Assembly: GCA_003175985.1 (NCBI GenBank)
Contig: PSRJ01000358.1
Coordinates: 1 to 32,067, forward strand
Source: Terriglobia bacterium
GTDB lineage: Bacteria; Acidobacteriota; Terriglobia; Bryobacterales; Bryobacteraceae
Direction of reading: 5' to 3'
Length of the DNA stretch: 32,067 bases
Shown here: piece by piece, positions 9,743 through 17,944 of the stretch
Layout: every line of letters begins with the position of its first letter
How positions within the stretch are numbered: the stretch's first letter is position 1
Position numbers and translations under genes: made by a program
The notes under the pieces: generated by a model
The model's database searches: none
What the model was told of the DNA's origin: nothing
The model's input: the letters and a program-made list of their open reading frames with translations, nothing else

Positions 9743-10083
9743 GACGACTCCTTTCGAGGCGCACCGATTTCAGAAACTAAAGTCCGATTTTCCGATTCTT
9801 AGCAACTGCGATACCAAATCGAAAAGGGCGAATCAGCTTGCAAAATAAGGCTGCTCTATATGAAAACCCATAGCCGCTACCCCGCAGTTTCAAAACGGCA
9901 TATGACGCGCCCTACCGGGTCGCACAACCCCTGTTTCCCGAACGACGTGGGGGGAGCGGCTGAACGGTCAGCCGTTACTATGGTGAATACAATAAATCAA
10001 GTGTTGAACCGGCGCAAGCGGGTGCCCCAGATTTAACGGATCGGCGGCCCGGCGCGGTACGCTGAGAGATTGTTCGACGCAAC
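9743..10083. other. Intergenic region between divergent receptor and lpxD
   Basis: I see no gene in these 341 bp. The region separates two divergent transcripts, so it should hold both promoters. The one clear structure is a pair of overlapping, mutually exclusive small hairpins: CGGCTGA/TCAGCCG (9957-9974, loop 4) and AACGG/CCGTT (9963-9976, loop 4). A TTGAAC at 10004-10009 lacks a convincing -10 partner. Nothing stronger can be supported. Confidence 0.4.
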
Positions 10084-11121
10084 ATGAAATTACGCGAAAT
10101 TGCGGCCGCGCTGGGATGCCGGCTGGAGGGCGATGGGGAGCTCGAAATCCGAGGCCTGGCAGGGATGGAACAGGCGGGCCCGGGCGAACTCACGTTCCTG
10201 GCAAATCCGAAATATGCTCCGAAAGTGAAGCATACGCGAGCCAGCGCCATCGTAGCGGCGGAGCCGTTTCCGCCCCTGGCCTCCCTGGTTTCTCCGAATC
10301 CCTACCTGGATTTCGCCCGCGCTTTGGCCCTGTTTTATCAGCCTCCGAAACCCCAACCGGGCGTGCATTCCCTGGCTTCGGTAGCGGCCAGCGCTGTTGT
10401 CGGCGAGAACTGTTCCATTGGACCGTTCGCCGTGGTGGGGGAGCGTGTTCGCCTGGGACGCAATGCCGTGCTGCATCCGCACGCCGTCATCTATGAAGGT
10501 GCGGTGATCGGCGATGATTTTCTGGCTCATTCACACACTACGGTGCGCGAATTCTGCCGGATCGGCGACCGCGTCACGCTGCAAAACGGCGTGGTGGTGG
10601 GCGGCGATGGCTTCGGTTTCGCCAAGCAGCCCGACGGTACCCAGTTCAAGATCGTGCAGTCCGGCGTCACCGTCATCGAAAATGACGTGGAGATCCAGAG
10701 CCTGACCTCGGTGGATCGCGCGACCATGGGCGAAACCCGGATCAAGCGCGGCGCCAAAATCGACAGCCTCGTACAAATCGGGCACGCTTGCCTCGTCGGC
10801 GAGGACAACATCATTTGCGCGCAAACGGGCCTGGCCGGCAGCACCGTTCTCGAACGCAATGTCCTGCTGGCGGGCCAGGTCGGTTCCTCGGGACATCTCA
10901 CAGTGCATGAGGGCGCGGTGGTCTATGCGCAAAGCGGTATCGGCGGCGACGTGGACGCCGGGGCGCGCATATCGGGATCGCCGGCGTTCGCCGCTAACGA
11001 ATGGCTCCGCGCCATCACCGCCTTTCCCCGGCTGCCGGAGCTTTTGAAGACCGTCCGCGAATTGAGAAAGAAAGTGGAGGAGCTCGAGAAACATGTCAAA
11101 CCTGACGCCGCCTCCGGTTGA
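10084..11121 (+). CDS. lpxD: UDP-3-O-acylglucosamine N-acyltransferase LpxD
   Basis: LpxD adds the second 3-hydroxyacyl chain, from acyl-ACP, to UDP-3-O-acylglucosamine in lipid A synthesis; it works as a cytosolic trimer. The 345 residues match the family length. An N-terminal uridine-binding domain (1-100, ending in SPNPYLDFARALALF) leads into the left-handed beta-helix of hexapeptide repeats (about 100-290). The block GGDGFGFA (173-180) and the catalytic His234 in KIDSLVQIGHACLVGE are present. The C-terminus is a short charged helix (RELRKKVEELEKHV). The gene stands alone here, without lpxA, lpxB or fabZ, which accompany lpxD in many bacteria, and its end touches an acetyltransferase gene. 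It shows that the organism builds lipid A, so it is Gram-negative. Confidence 0.95.
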   Translation: MKLREIAAALGCRLEGDGELEIRGLAGMEQAGPGELTFLANPKYAPKVKHTRASAIVAAEPFPPLASLVSPNPYLDFARALALFYQPPKPQPGVHSLASVAASAVVGENCSIGPFAVVGERVRLGRNAVLHPHAVIYEGAVIGDDFLAHSHTTVREFCRIGDRVTLQNGVVVGGDGFGFAKQPDGTQFKIVQSGVTVIENDVEIQSLTSVDRATMGETRIKRGAKIDSLVQIGHACLVGEDNIICAQTGLAGSTVLERNVLLAGQVGSSGHLTVHEGAVVYAQSGIGGDVDAGARISGSPAFAANEWLRAITAFPRLPELLKTVRELRKKVEELEKHVKPDAASG

Positions 11122-11162
11122 GGGACTATCGCTCTCTGACGCTGGAGGCGGGCGCTGATCCG

Positions 11163-11723
11163 ATGTTCCGGCGGACCGTAGCTCCCGGCATTGAAATTAA
11201 GCTGTTCGACACGAGCGAGGCCAAACCGCTGTTCGCCGTCGTCGACCGCAACCGGCCCCGGCTGCGCCACTGGCTCCCCTGGGTGGACCAGACACGCTCG
11301 CCCGAGGATATCCGGCTCTTTATTCTGCGGTGTCTCGACCAATATCACGCTAACCTCGGGCCGCAAACCGGGGTCTGGGTGAACGGTGCGCTTGGCGGGA
11401 GCGTAGGTTGTCATCCCATCGATTGGTCCAATCGCAACTGCAGCATCGGGTATTGGATCGATTCGTCGCACGAGGGAAAAGGCGTGATCACCCGCTGCTG
11501 CGCCGTATTGCTGGATTACCTGTTCGACGAACTCGGGCTGCATCGTGTGGAGATTCGCTGTGGCACGGGAAACAGCCGGAGTTGCGCGATCCCCGAACGT
11601 CTGGGGTTCCGCCGGGAGGGACTAGCTCGTGGAGCCGAATGGGTGAACGACCGCTGGGTGGACCTGATTTCCTGGGGACTCCTGGAAGAAGAGTGGAGGC
11701 ACTCTCGCCAGCGGCGCCCTTAA
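11163..11723 (+). CDS. RimJ/RimL-type GNAT N-acetyltransferase
   Basis: A GNAT-fold acetyltransferase of 186 residues, of the YdaF/RimL type that acetylates protein N-termini or small amines with acetyl-CoA. The opening MFRRTVAPGIEIKLF, the block LRHWLPWVDQTRSPEDIRLF, and the acetyl-CoA region GYWIDSSHEGKGVITRCCAV followed by RVEIRCGTGNSRSCAIPERL are all typical. ATG 11163 matches the family start; a TTG at 11118 that overlaps the lpxD stop would add 15 residues without family resemblance. No well-spaced Shine-Dalgarno is seen for either, and translation may be coupled to lpxD. The usual pyrophosphate-loop motif Q/R-x-x-G-x-G/A reads HEGKGV here. The stop codon overlaps that of the convergent amt gene by 4 bp. 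The substrate is unknown. Confidence 0.85.
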   Translation: MFRRTVAPGIEIKLFDTSEAKPLFAVVDRNRPRLRHWLPWVDQTRSPEDIRLFILRCLDQYHANLGPQTGVWVNGALGGSVGCHPIDWSNRNCSIGYWIDSSHEGKGVITRCCAVLLDYLFDELGLHRVEIRCGTGNSRSCAIPERLGFRREGLARGAEWVNDRWVDLISWGLLEEEWRHSRQRRP

Positions 11724-13072
11724 TGCTGCAAAAACTCGTCGCCGTGGGTAAGGAACTCGGGATACGCCCCCGCGCCCAGCTCATGAAGATCTAAACCCTG
11801 CCGTTCGCCCTCGGCCGATACCCGCTGTGGCGACCACCGATTGAGAACCCAGTTGAACCCATACGTCAGGGGCAACACAACGCCTAGCAATGAAGCTACC
11901 CCGACAATCTGAGCCACCCACTGCCCGGAGTCACCGGGGGGAGGGGTTCGCGCCAAACTGTCGGCGTTGTTCACGATGACTGCGGGAAAGCGTCCGAAGA
12001 TGCCGGTCGCCACCAGGCCCCAGATTCCGCCAACGGCATGCACGGAGATCGCCCCGCCCGGGTCGTCGATCGCCAGTCTCAGCTCGAGGTTCTCGATGAC
12101 GAATGGCACCACGAGCCCGGCGATCAGGCCGGTCAATACCGCGGCCGCGGGAGCCACAAATGCGCAGCCGCCGCTGCCGGCGGCAAGTCCGGCGACCCAC
12201 CCGTTGGCGGTAAGGGAAGCATCGGGTCTCCCGAAACGCATGCGTGTGACCAACGCGGTCATCAGGGCTGCCGAGCCCGCCCCGAGGGTGGTGTTCACGC
12301 CCACCAGGACCGTGCGGGCGGGCGCGAGTCCCGAGAAGAGAACCGCTCCCGCGGAATTCAAGCCCAGCCATCCGATCCAGGCCAGCCAGCATCCGAAGAT
12401 CACAAAAACGCCGTGGTGTCCCGGGATAGCGCTGGGCATGCCTTCCTGGGTGTATTTGCCGCGCCGCGGCCCCACGATCCATGCCATACTCAGGGCCGCC
12501 AAACCGCCCACGGTTTGAATCACTCCGGAGCCTCCGGCATCCACGAATCCGTGCCCCAGACCGTAATTCACGCCCAATTGCGCCAGCCATCCGCCTGCCC
12601 AGGCCCAATGAGCGAAGAGAGGATAGGTGATGCCTGCCAACACGGCGGTCGAGGTGCATATGGCGCCGAGGCGCCATCGTTCCGCCGCTGCGCCCAGCGG
12701 GATCAAAGCCGCCAAGCCGACACAAAAAAGCTGCATCCATGCTGCGAGGGAAGCCGGCGATCCGTTCAGATCGAGTCCGCGAAAAAAGAGCAACTGCGCG
12801 CCAAGCCAATTCCACGGCTTGCCGCCGATGGAAACAGTATGCGCGGGGCCCCCGATCACGCCCTCGAACGAGAACCCGCACACGAAGTAAATGCCTGCGG
12901 CTACCGCGACCACGCACAACGAAGCCATCACCATGTGGGTGGCGTTCCGCGCTCTTCCCAAACCGCTGTTGATCAGGGCAAGGCCTGCCATCGCAAGCGG
13001 GATCAGCAGAATCGAAACCGTCACGAAGACCGCTCCGCTTTCCGAGAGCACGGCACCCGGCGACAAATTCAT
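11720..13072 (-). CDS. Divergent Amt-family ammonium transporter (first twin-His replaced by Gln)
   Basis: Amt proteins are trimeric inner-membrane channels that take up ammonium. This one has 450 residues and about 11 membrane segments. ATG 13072 follows a GGGAG Shine-Dalgarno and overlaps the stop of the small upstream gene by 4 bp (ATGA); longer starts only add Gly/Ala-rich non-membrane sequence. Family blocks are GLALINSGLGRARN (30-43), AGGSGVIQTVGGLAALSM (179-196), WIGWLGLNSAGAVLF and DDPGGAISVHAVGGIWG. The second pore His (345) is present, but where most Amts have the first twin-His (GSGVVHMVGG) this has Gln186 (codon CAA). Several Phe positions of the usual gate are also changed to Leu or Trp. 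No glnK gene is adjacent. It may be a transporter with altered selectivity or a sensor-like paralogue. Confidence 0.88.
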   Translation of the reverse strand: MNLSPGAVLSESGAVFVTVSILLIPLAMAGLALINSGLGRARNATHMVMASLCVVAVAAGIYFVCGFSFEGVIGGPAHTVSIGGKPWNWLGAQLLFFRGLDLNGSPASLAAWMQLFCVGLAALIPLGAAAERWRLGAICTSTAVLAGITYPLFAHWAWAGGWLAQLGVNYGLGHGFVDAGGSGVIQTVGGLAALSMAWIVGPRRGKYTQEGMPSAIPGHHGVFVIFGCWLAWIGWLGLNSAGAVLFSGLAPARTVLVGVNTTLGAGSAALMTALVTRMRFGRPDASLTANGWVAGLAAGSGGCAFVAPAAAVLTGLIAGLVVPFVIENLELRLAIDDPGGAISVHAVGGIWGLVATGIFGRFPAVIVNNADSLARTPPPGDSGQWVAQIVGVASLLGVVLPLTYGFNWVLNRWSPQRVSAEGERQGLDLHELGAGAYPEFLTHGDEFLQH

Positions 13073-13275
13073 TCGTGTCTCCCATGGGGAGCAGCATGCG
13101 ACCGGAACAACAGCCCGACCCCCAGCGCCTCTACCCCCAATCCCGCCAGCACGAACGCAGCCTGCGGGGCAGGTGTGCGCAGGAGCACCACCGCCGCCAG
13201 CACCAACAGCCAGCCCGCAAGCAGCAGGAATAGCGCCGCTATCTTCATGAATCGATAAAGCTCCGCGCTCAACAT
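13069..13275 (-). CDS. Small two-helix membrane protein upstream of amt
   Basis: A short protein of 68 residues (59 if ATG 13248 is used). It has two hydrophobic segments, roughly KIAALFLLLAGWLLVLAAVVLL and AAFVLAGLGVEALGVGLLF, and a short His/Arg-rich tail ending HAAPHGRHE. Its stop overlaps the amt start codon (ATGA, 4 bp), so the two are very probably cotranscribed and translationally coupled. The reading frame stays open further upstream to 13410, but that part has no membrane-protein character. Neither start has a well-placed Shine-Dalgarno. I do not recognise a characterised family. A role as an accessory or assembly factor of the Amt protein is only a guess from the coupling. Confidence 0.6.
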   Translation of the reverse strand: MLSAELYRFMKIAALFLLLAGWLLVLAAVVLLRTPAPQAAFVLAGLGVEALGVGLLFRSHAAPHGRHE

Positions 13276-13486
13276 AACACAATCGGGCAGTTGGCTTGGC
13301 GCACCACTCTCGACTATTTTTATGCCTCCGATCGGTCCAGCCGAATACAAAATGCTTATTTCAGTGATAAGAAAATTTCGTTTCACTTCCAGCAGAGTTG
13401 CTGCCAGCATGGGTTAAAGCCGGACCCCGACTGTGCCGGCCACGGCCCCCGTCATCGCCGCCCATCGTTCAAAGGAGAGAGATTCC

Positions 13487-15295
13487 ATGGCGGAGAATAC
13501 CGCACCAGAAATGAAACCCACTTTGGGTTTAACCGGACTGACCATGAACGCAATGGCGCTGATCGCACCCGGCGCCTTTCTCTGGCTTACCTTTGTTGCG
13601 CAAGGCGGCGCGGGCAACACTGGGCCGTCCATGTGGGCGGGCATCTTTTTCGCCGTGCTGCTCTGCCTCGCAACAGCGGTCTGTTACGCGGAACTATCGA
13701 AGCTGTACCCGGGCACGGGCAGTTCGTATTATTTCGCCGAGCAGTCGTTCTTGAACCACCAAGCCGCCTGGCCTTATGCGCGCCTCGCAAAGTTCATTGT
13801 GGGATGGGGCTCGCATCTGTACTACTGGATCTATCCGGGCATCATGTGCGGCGTGATGGGCATCCTCTGCGGCTACCTGGTAGGAACAATCTGGCCGAGT
13901 GCGATGAGCGCCTCCAACCCCGGACCTATGTTTATGATGCTATGCGCCGTCCTGACATCCATTGTCGTAGGCTACATCGCCTTCCGCGGTGTCAATGGGT
14001 CGACCTCGGTCAACATCGCTATCAACGTGATACAGATCAGCGCTCTGCTCATTTTCTCGGTGATGGCTCTCAGCTACCGCATGAATCACCCGCCGGGGAG
14101 TACGGCCTTTAATTTCGATTCCATGACCGGGGCTGCCTATACCTACGACTTCGCTACGGAAAAGCAGACCGTCAACGGGCAATCTACCGACGTTGTTTCG
14201 CGCGACGCGATGGGCGTTCCGAAACCCAAGCTGGACGCTTCCGGCATGCCGGTGCCATTTAAGATCGATTATCCAGAGACCGACGGGATGGGCCATTTCA
14301 TGTCGCATCCCTCGGCAAGTTCCGTTGTGAGCGTGCACAATTTCGGCTGGATGTTTGTGCAGGCTACCATCGCGATACTCATCCTGGTCGGATTTGAGTC
14401 GGTCACTTCAATGGGAGGCGAGGCCAAGAATCCCCGAAAACACATACCAATCGCTGTGGTTCTCTCGTTGCTGATTCAGGGAGTCTTCTGTTACCTGATC
14501 GAGTACTTCGCGGCGAATTACTTCCTCAATAACGGATATCCCATGACCTCGGCAACCGGCTCCGCCGCGCCGATCGGCGACATGATGATTGTCGTCGGCG
14601 ATGCCATCTTTGGCTCCGGCAACGGCCGCACCTTTATGCTGATCGAGGCGTTCACGGTGTTCCTGGCGATCATCGGCACGACGCTCTCCTGCATGAATAC
14701 TGGCGCCCGGGTCAGCTACGCGATGGGCAAGGATTCGGAATTGCCCGATTCCATCGGCTTGCTCCACAAGGAGAACCTGACGCCCCATCGCGCCATCTGG
14801 ATGCTGGTCGTAATCTCGGCAGTGGTTGGTTGCCTGACAGTTTCCAATCTGTTCGGCGATGCCACGGCCCTGAGCGACGCCACCCTGAAAGGGCTGCCGC
14901 AGGGATTCTGGTCGAGCACCGGCTATCTGTCGCACGATACTATGGCGGCTCTGCCAAACTCGTTCATTGCCGTCTCCCTGGCTTCCAATTTCGGCACGTT
15001 CCTGCTGTACATGCTGAGCTGCATCACGTGCATCGTGGGATTCCATAATCACCCCAACTACAAGCCACTCAAACACCTGGTGATTCCCATCTTTGGCCTG
15101 TTGGCGAACCTCGCTTGCATGGGCGCCTATATTGTGTTGCCGTTTATGGGCATCGGAACCAAACTGGAGCCGTTCACGGCTCTTGGAATTGCAGCCGTCT
15201 GGGCGATCTATGGCACCATCTATTTCGTCCGTTCGAGCAAGGCGACCGGACGCACCACCCTGGTGAATCAGCGCGCTAAAGAGGCATTAAGTTAG
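13487..15295 (+). CDS. APC-superfamily amino-acid permease
   Basis: An inner-membrane amino-acid/cation symporter or antiporter of the APC superfamily, 602 residues, with about 12 membrane segments. ATG 13487 has AGGAG 9 nt upstream; an ORF start at 13433 lies before that site and is rejected. Typical features are the first unwound helix GLTGLTMNAMALIAPGAFLWL (11-34), AELSKLYPGTGSSYYFAEQ (68-86) and VGFESVTSMGGEAKNPRKHIPIAV (301-324), the conserved loop after helix 6. A hydrophilic stretch at about 198-285 between two helices is much longer than usual and faces the periplasm if the normal topology holds. The gene is divergent from amt across a 211-bp gap and ends in a strong terminator, so it is a single-gene transcript. 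The substrate cannot be read. Confidence 0.87.
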   Translation: MAENTAPEMKPTLGLTGLTMNAMALIAPGAFLWLTFVAQGGAGNTGPSMWAGIFFAVLLCLATAVCYAELSKLYPGTGSSYYFAEQSFLNHQAAWPYARLAKFIVGWGSHLYYWIYPGIMCGVMGILCGYLVGTIWPSAMSASNPGPMFMMLCAVLTSIVVGYIAFRGVNGSTSVNIAINVIQISALLIFSVMALSYRMNHPPGSTAFNFDSMTGAAYTYDFATEKQTVNGQSTDVVSRDAMGVPKPKLDASGMPVPFKIDYPETDGMGHFMSHPSASSVVSVHNFGWMFVQATIAILILVGFESVTSMGGEAKNPRKHIPIAVVLSLLIQGVFCYLIEYFAANYFLNNGYPMTSATGSAAPIGDMMIVVGDAIFGSGNGRTFMLIEAFTVFLAIIGTTLSCMNTGARVSYAMGKDSELPDSIGLLHKENLTPHRAIWMLVVISAVVGCLTVSNLFGDATALSDATLKGLPQGFWSSTGYLSHDTMAALPNSFIAVSLASNFGTFLLYMLSCITCIVGFHNHPNYKPLKHLVIPIFGLLANLACMGAYIVLPFMGIGTKLEPFTALGIAAVWAIYGTIYFVRSSKATGRTTLVNQRAKEALS

Positions 15296-15314
15296 AGGGT
15301 TGATCAGCGACGCA

Positions 15315-15345
15315 GGGCGGGCCTTCCTAGGTCCGCCCATTTTTT
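15315..15345 (+). terminator. Rho-independent terminator of the amino-acid permease gene
   Basis: A 9-bp GC-rich stem, GGGCGGGCC (15315-15323) with GGTCCGCCC (15330-15338), closed by one G-U pair and a 6-nt TTCCTA loop, is followed by a run of six T (15340-15345). It starts 20 bp after the permease stop. The T run ends one base before the first possible ATG of the phosphatase gene. Confidence 0.88.
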
Positions 15346-15346
15346 C

Positions 15347-16207
15347 ATGGGCCGGCTCAACGTTGTGAGCAGTTTTCCAGGAGCTTCCGGCCAGCCGAAG
15401 AGTTCTGGGCTGGCAATTGAGTTCGCGCAACTTTCCGATGCGGGCCGTGTGCGCGGACACAATGAAGACTATCTCGGCCACGCCGCTCCCGAGACAGCGC
15501 CAGCGGTCCGGACACACGGTTGGCTCTTTGCCGTGGCTGACGGTGTAGGGGGGCACGATAAAGGCGAGGTCGCCTCTCAAGTGGCCATCGAAACCCTCAT
15601 GCAGGGGTTTCGCAAGGCGGTGGCGGGTGAACCCCACTCGCCGCTGTTGCAGCGGCTGGTTCAGGCCGCCAATATCCAGGTTTACGAAACAGGCAGAAAC
15701 GCAAGCCCCGGCGGCACTGCCATGGCCACCACAGTCGTAGCGTGCGCGCTCCGCTTCGATAGGGCGGCAATCGCGCACGTGGGCGATTCCCGCTGCTACC
15801 TGGTCCGGCGCGGCCAGGCAACCCTGCTCACGCGCGATCACACCGTGGTCAACGATCAGGTCCGCCTTGGCATCCTCTCCGCGAAAGAAGCCGCTGAGTC
15901 AGACCGCCGGCACCTGTTGAGCCGATCGCTAGGCAACGATTTATTTGTGGGCGTCGAAACGAGCGAACACCAGATTTTCGCGGATGACGTGTTACTGCTG
16001 TGTTCCGATGGCCTGCACGGAGCGGTGGCAGCCGCCGAATTCGCCAGCCTGCTCACTGGAAGCACCGATCTTACCTCTGCTGCGCGCCACTTGGTTGCGC
16101 TTGCGAACGAGCGCGACGGCAGCGACAATATTAGCGTCCAGCTAATCCGTATCCGAGAGGTAGAACGTGTGGGGATGTACCGCGGCCGTCCATACAAGCT
16201 CCGGTAG
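15347..16207 (+). CDS. PP2C-family protein serine/threonine phosphatase
   Basis: A soluble metal-dependent phosphatase of the PrpC/Stp type that removes phosphate from Ser/Thr residues. All PP2C motifs are visible: DAGRVRGHNEDY (31-42, metal-binding Asp41), VADGVGGHDKGEVAS (63-77, Asp65), GGTAMATTVVA, HVGDSRCYLVR, LTRDHTVVNDQVRLG, CSDGLHG and ERDGSDNIS near the end. The length (286) is that of single-domain bacterial PP2Cs. The start is uncertain: ATG 15347 directly abuts the terminator of the gene before and lacks a Shine-Dalgarno; GTG 15365 is an alternative, and the conserved domain only begins near residue 24. A protein kinase gene follows after 20 bp, giving a kinase/phosphatase pair as in PrkC/PrpC of Bacillus. 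Confidence 0.9.
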   Translation: MGRLNVVSSFPGASGQPKSSGLAIEFAQLSDAGRVRGHNEDYLGHAAPETAPAVRTHGWLFAVADGVGGHDKGEVASQVAIETLMQGFRKAVAGEPHSPLLQRLVQAANIQVYETGRNASPGGTAMATTVVACALRFDRAAIAHVGDSRCYLVRRGQATLLTRDHTVVNDQVRLGILSAKEAAESDRRHLLSRSLGNDLFVGVETSEHQIFADDVLLLCSDGLHGAVAAAEFASLLTGSTDLTSAARHLVALANERDGSDNISVQLIRIREVERVGMYRGRPYKLR

Positions 16208-16227
16208 CCGGCCCTGGATTGTATTGC

Positions 16228-17196
16228 ATGACGGCACTCCATCCCGGTAGCACGCTCGATCATTACCGAATCGAAAACCTGGTTGCCCGCAGCGGGATGT
16301 CGTCTATTTATCGCGCCACCGATTTACGCACCAATCAGCCGGTGGCAATCAAAATCCCCCACCCCGAGATGGAAGCCGATGTCGTCCTCTACGACCGGTT
16401 CAAACGGGAACAGGAGATAGGGCAAAAACTGGATCACCCCAATGTGATGAAGGTTTTCAGCGACGATCACCGTAGCCAGGTCTACATGGTAATGGAGTGG
16501 GTGGATGGCCGTTTGCTTCGCGAGATCCTGATGGAGCAGAAGAAGCTCCCGGCGGAGCGCGCAGTGTCGCTCGCAGTGAAGATCGCCGAGGCCCTCGACT
16601 ACATTCACAAAAATGGCGTGGTCCACCGCGATCTCAAGCCCGAAAACATCATGGTCGACGCCGGCGACAAACTCAAGCTGATCGACTTCGGGATTGCCGG
16701 ACACGAAGGCTCGCGCCGGCTGACCTTCGCAAAACTGTCGCAACTGATGGGCACGCCGGACTATATTTCCCCGGAGCAGGTGAAGGGCAAGCGGGGCGAT
16801 GGACGCAGCGATATCTATGCGCTCGGCGTGATGTTGTATGAAATGCTCACGGGGAAGGTCCCGTTCCAGGGCCCCAACGCCTTCGCCATTATGAACGACC
16901 GGATGCTGAACAACCCCATCCCGCCGCGCGAAATCGATTCCTCCATCACACCCGAGTTACAGGAGATTATTTACCGGGCCCTGGAACGGGATCCCAAGAA
17001 CCGGTACGCGCACGCACACGAGATGGCGTGGGATCTCGAACACCCGGACCAGGTCGGCGTCGCCGAACGCGACGAACTGAAAGATTGGAAACAGCGGCGG
17101 GCCCATTGGCCGCGGCGCGTTGCCTTTTACGCGATGCTGGCCCTGATCCCGGTGGTGGTCTTCTCACTGCTTTTGTGGGTCGCCCGGCATACGTAA
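16228..17196 (+). CDS. Membrane-anchored serine/threonine protein kinase (Hanks type)
   Basis: A 322-residue eukaryotic-like kinase that should phosphorylate Ser/Thr residues of cytoplasmic proteins. The domain covers residues 13-275: Lys42 (PVAIKI), alpha-C Glu61, HRDLKPEN with catalytic Asp135, DFG at 153-155, the GTPDYISPEQ activation segment and SDIYALGVMLYEML. The glycine-rich loop reads VARSGMSSIYRA instead of the usual GxGGMGxVY, so two of three loop glycines are missing, while the other catalytic residues are intact. One membrane helix at the very C-terminus (about residues 298-318, VAFYAMLALIPVVVFSLLLW) anchors it with only a few residues outside, so there is no external sensor such as PASTA repeats. 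ATG 16228 is preferred over TTG 16219. It follows the phosphatase by 20 bp, presumably in one operon. Confidence 0.92.
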   Translation: MTALHPGSTLDHYRIENLVARSGMSSIYRATDLRTNQPVAIKIPHPEMEADVVLYDRFKREQEIGQKLDHPNVMKVFSDDHRSQVYMVMEWVDGRLLREILMEQKKLPAERAVSLAVKIAEALDYIHKNGVVHRDLKPENIMVDAGDKLKLIDFGIAGHEGSRRLTFAKLSQLMGTPDYISPEQVKGKRGDGRSDIYALGVMLYEMLTGKVPFQGPNAFAIMNDRMLNNPIPPREIDSSITPELQEIIYRALERDPKNRYAHAHEMAWDLEHPDQVGVAERDELKDWKQRRAHWPRRVAFYAMLALIPVVVFSLLLWVARHT

Positions 17197-17212
17197 TTCC
17201 GGGAGTACATTC

Positions 17213-17920
17213 CTAATACCAGTTGCGGATGCGCACTTCCACGCCGGAACCTTCCAATCCTTTGCCGAAGGCGCTTAAATCAGACCCCATGTAGTGGTAC
17301 GGGTAGACGATCGCCGGATGAAAGGCCTTCACGCCCTCGGCTGCTTCCTGCGGGGTCATGGTGTACGGAAGGTTCATACACACAAAAGCCACGTCAATAT
17401 TCTTGAGCGCCTTCATCTCGGGAATGGCCTCGGTGTCTCCGGAGAAGTAGAAACGCTTCCCGCCGTAGGTGACGACGTAACCGTTTCCGCGGCCTTTGTC
17501 GTGATAGAGCTGGCCGGCCGACGGACCACGGGTCAGGTTGTACATGGGAACCGCCTCCACGGAAAACGGGCCGATAGTTGTCTTCTCGCCATTACTGATC
17601 ACTCGGGCGCCGGCAAGCTCCGCCGCGACCGCTTTGGGCGCGACAATCACTGTGTCCCCTTTCTTCAGTTTGTTGACTATGGACGCCGAAAGATGATCGC
17701 CGTGGATATCGGTAATTAGAATGTAATCGGCCGGTGGAAGGCCATCGTAACTGCCCATCGCGGGATCGACATACAGCACCTTTCCACCTGCCTGGATCAC
17801 CAGGCTGGCGTGCTGGATAGGGGTCATCTGGAGGGTTCCAGCCGAAGTGGAAAAGCTCTCGGCAGGAGCGGCAAAGGCGCCGCTGGCTGTAATGAGAAAG
17901 GCAAGGGCGAAGCGTGTCAT
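17213..17920 (-). CDS. Exported metallo-beta-lactamase-fold hydrolase (UlaG-like)
   Basis: A 235-residue protein of the metallo-beta-lactamase superfamily, in the branch with UlaG-like lactonases. A signal peptide (MTRFALAFLITASGAFAAPA) points to the periplasm. Recognisable pieces are MTPIQHASLVIQAGGKVLYVDPA, the metal motif DYILITDIHGDHLS, then FYFSGDTEAIPEM (metal-binding Asp) and HPAIVYPYHYMGSDL (last His). The metal motif is DxHxDH rather than HxHxDH: the first His is Asp here, which may change metal preference. The substrate is unknown. A longer open frame runs upstream to 18610, but that part is the antisense of the next gene; ATG 17920 gives the signal peptide. The start is 24 bp from the divergent GGDEF-like gene, so a shared promoter region is very short. 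Confidence 0.85.
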   Translation of the reverse strand: MTRFALAFLITASGAFAAPAESFSTSAGTLQMTPIQHASLVIQAGGKVLYVDPAMGSYDGLPPADYILITDIHGDHLSASIVNKLKKGDTVIVAPKAVAAELAGARVISNGEKTTIGPFSVEAVPMYNLTRGPSAGQLYHDKGRGNGYVVTYGGKRFYFSGDTEAIPEMKALKNIDVAFVCMNLPYTMTPQEAAEGVKAFHPAIVYPYHYMGSDLSAFGKGLEGSGVEVRIRNWY

Positions 17921-17944
17921 AACCCGGATTGTACATCCTCCGCA

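Noticed and set aside
13073..13282. 70-residue N-terminal extension of the Amt protein
   Set aside because: Gly/Ala/Cys-rich sequence without family similarity; it overlaps the small membrane-protein gene, and a good start with Shine-Dalgarno exists at 13072.
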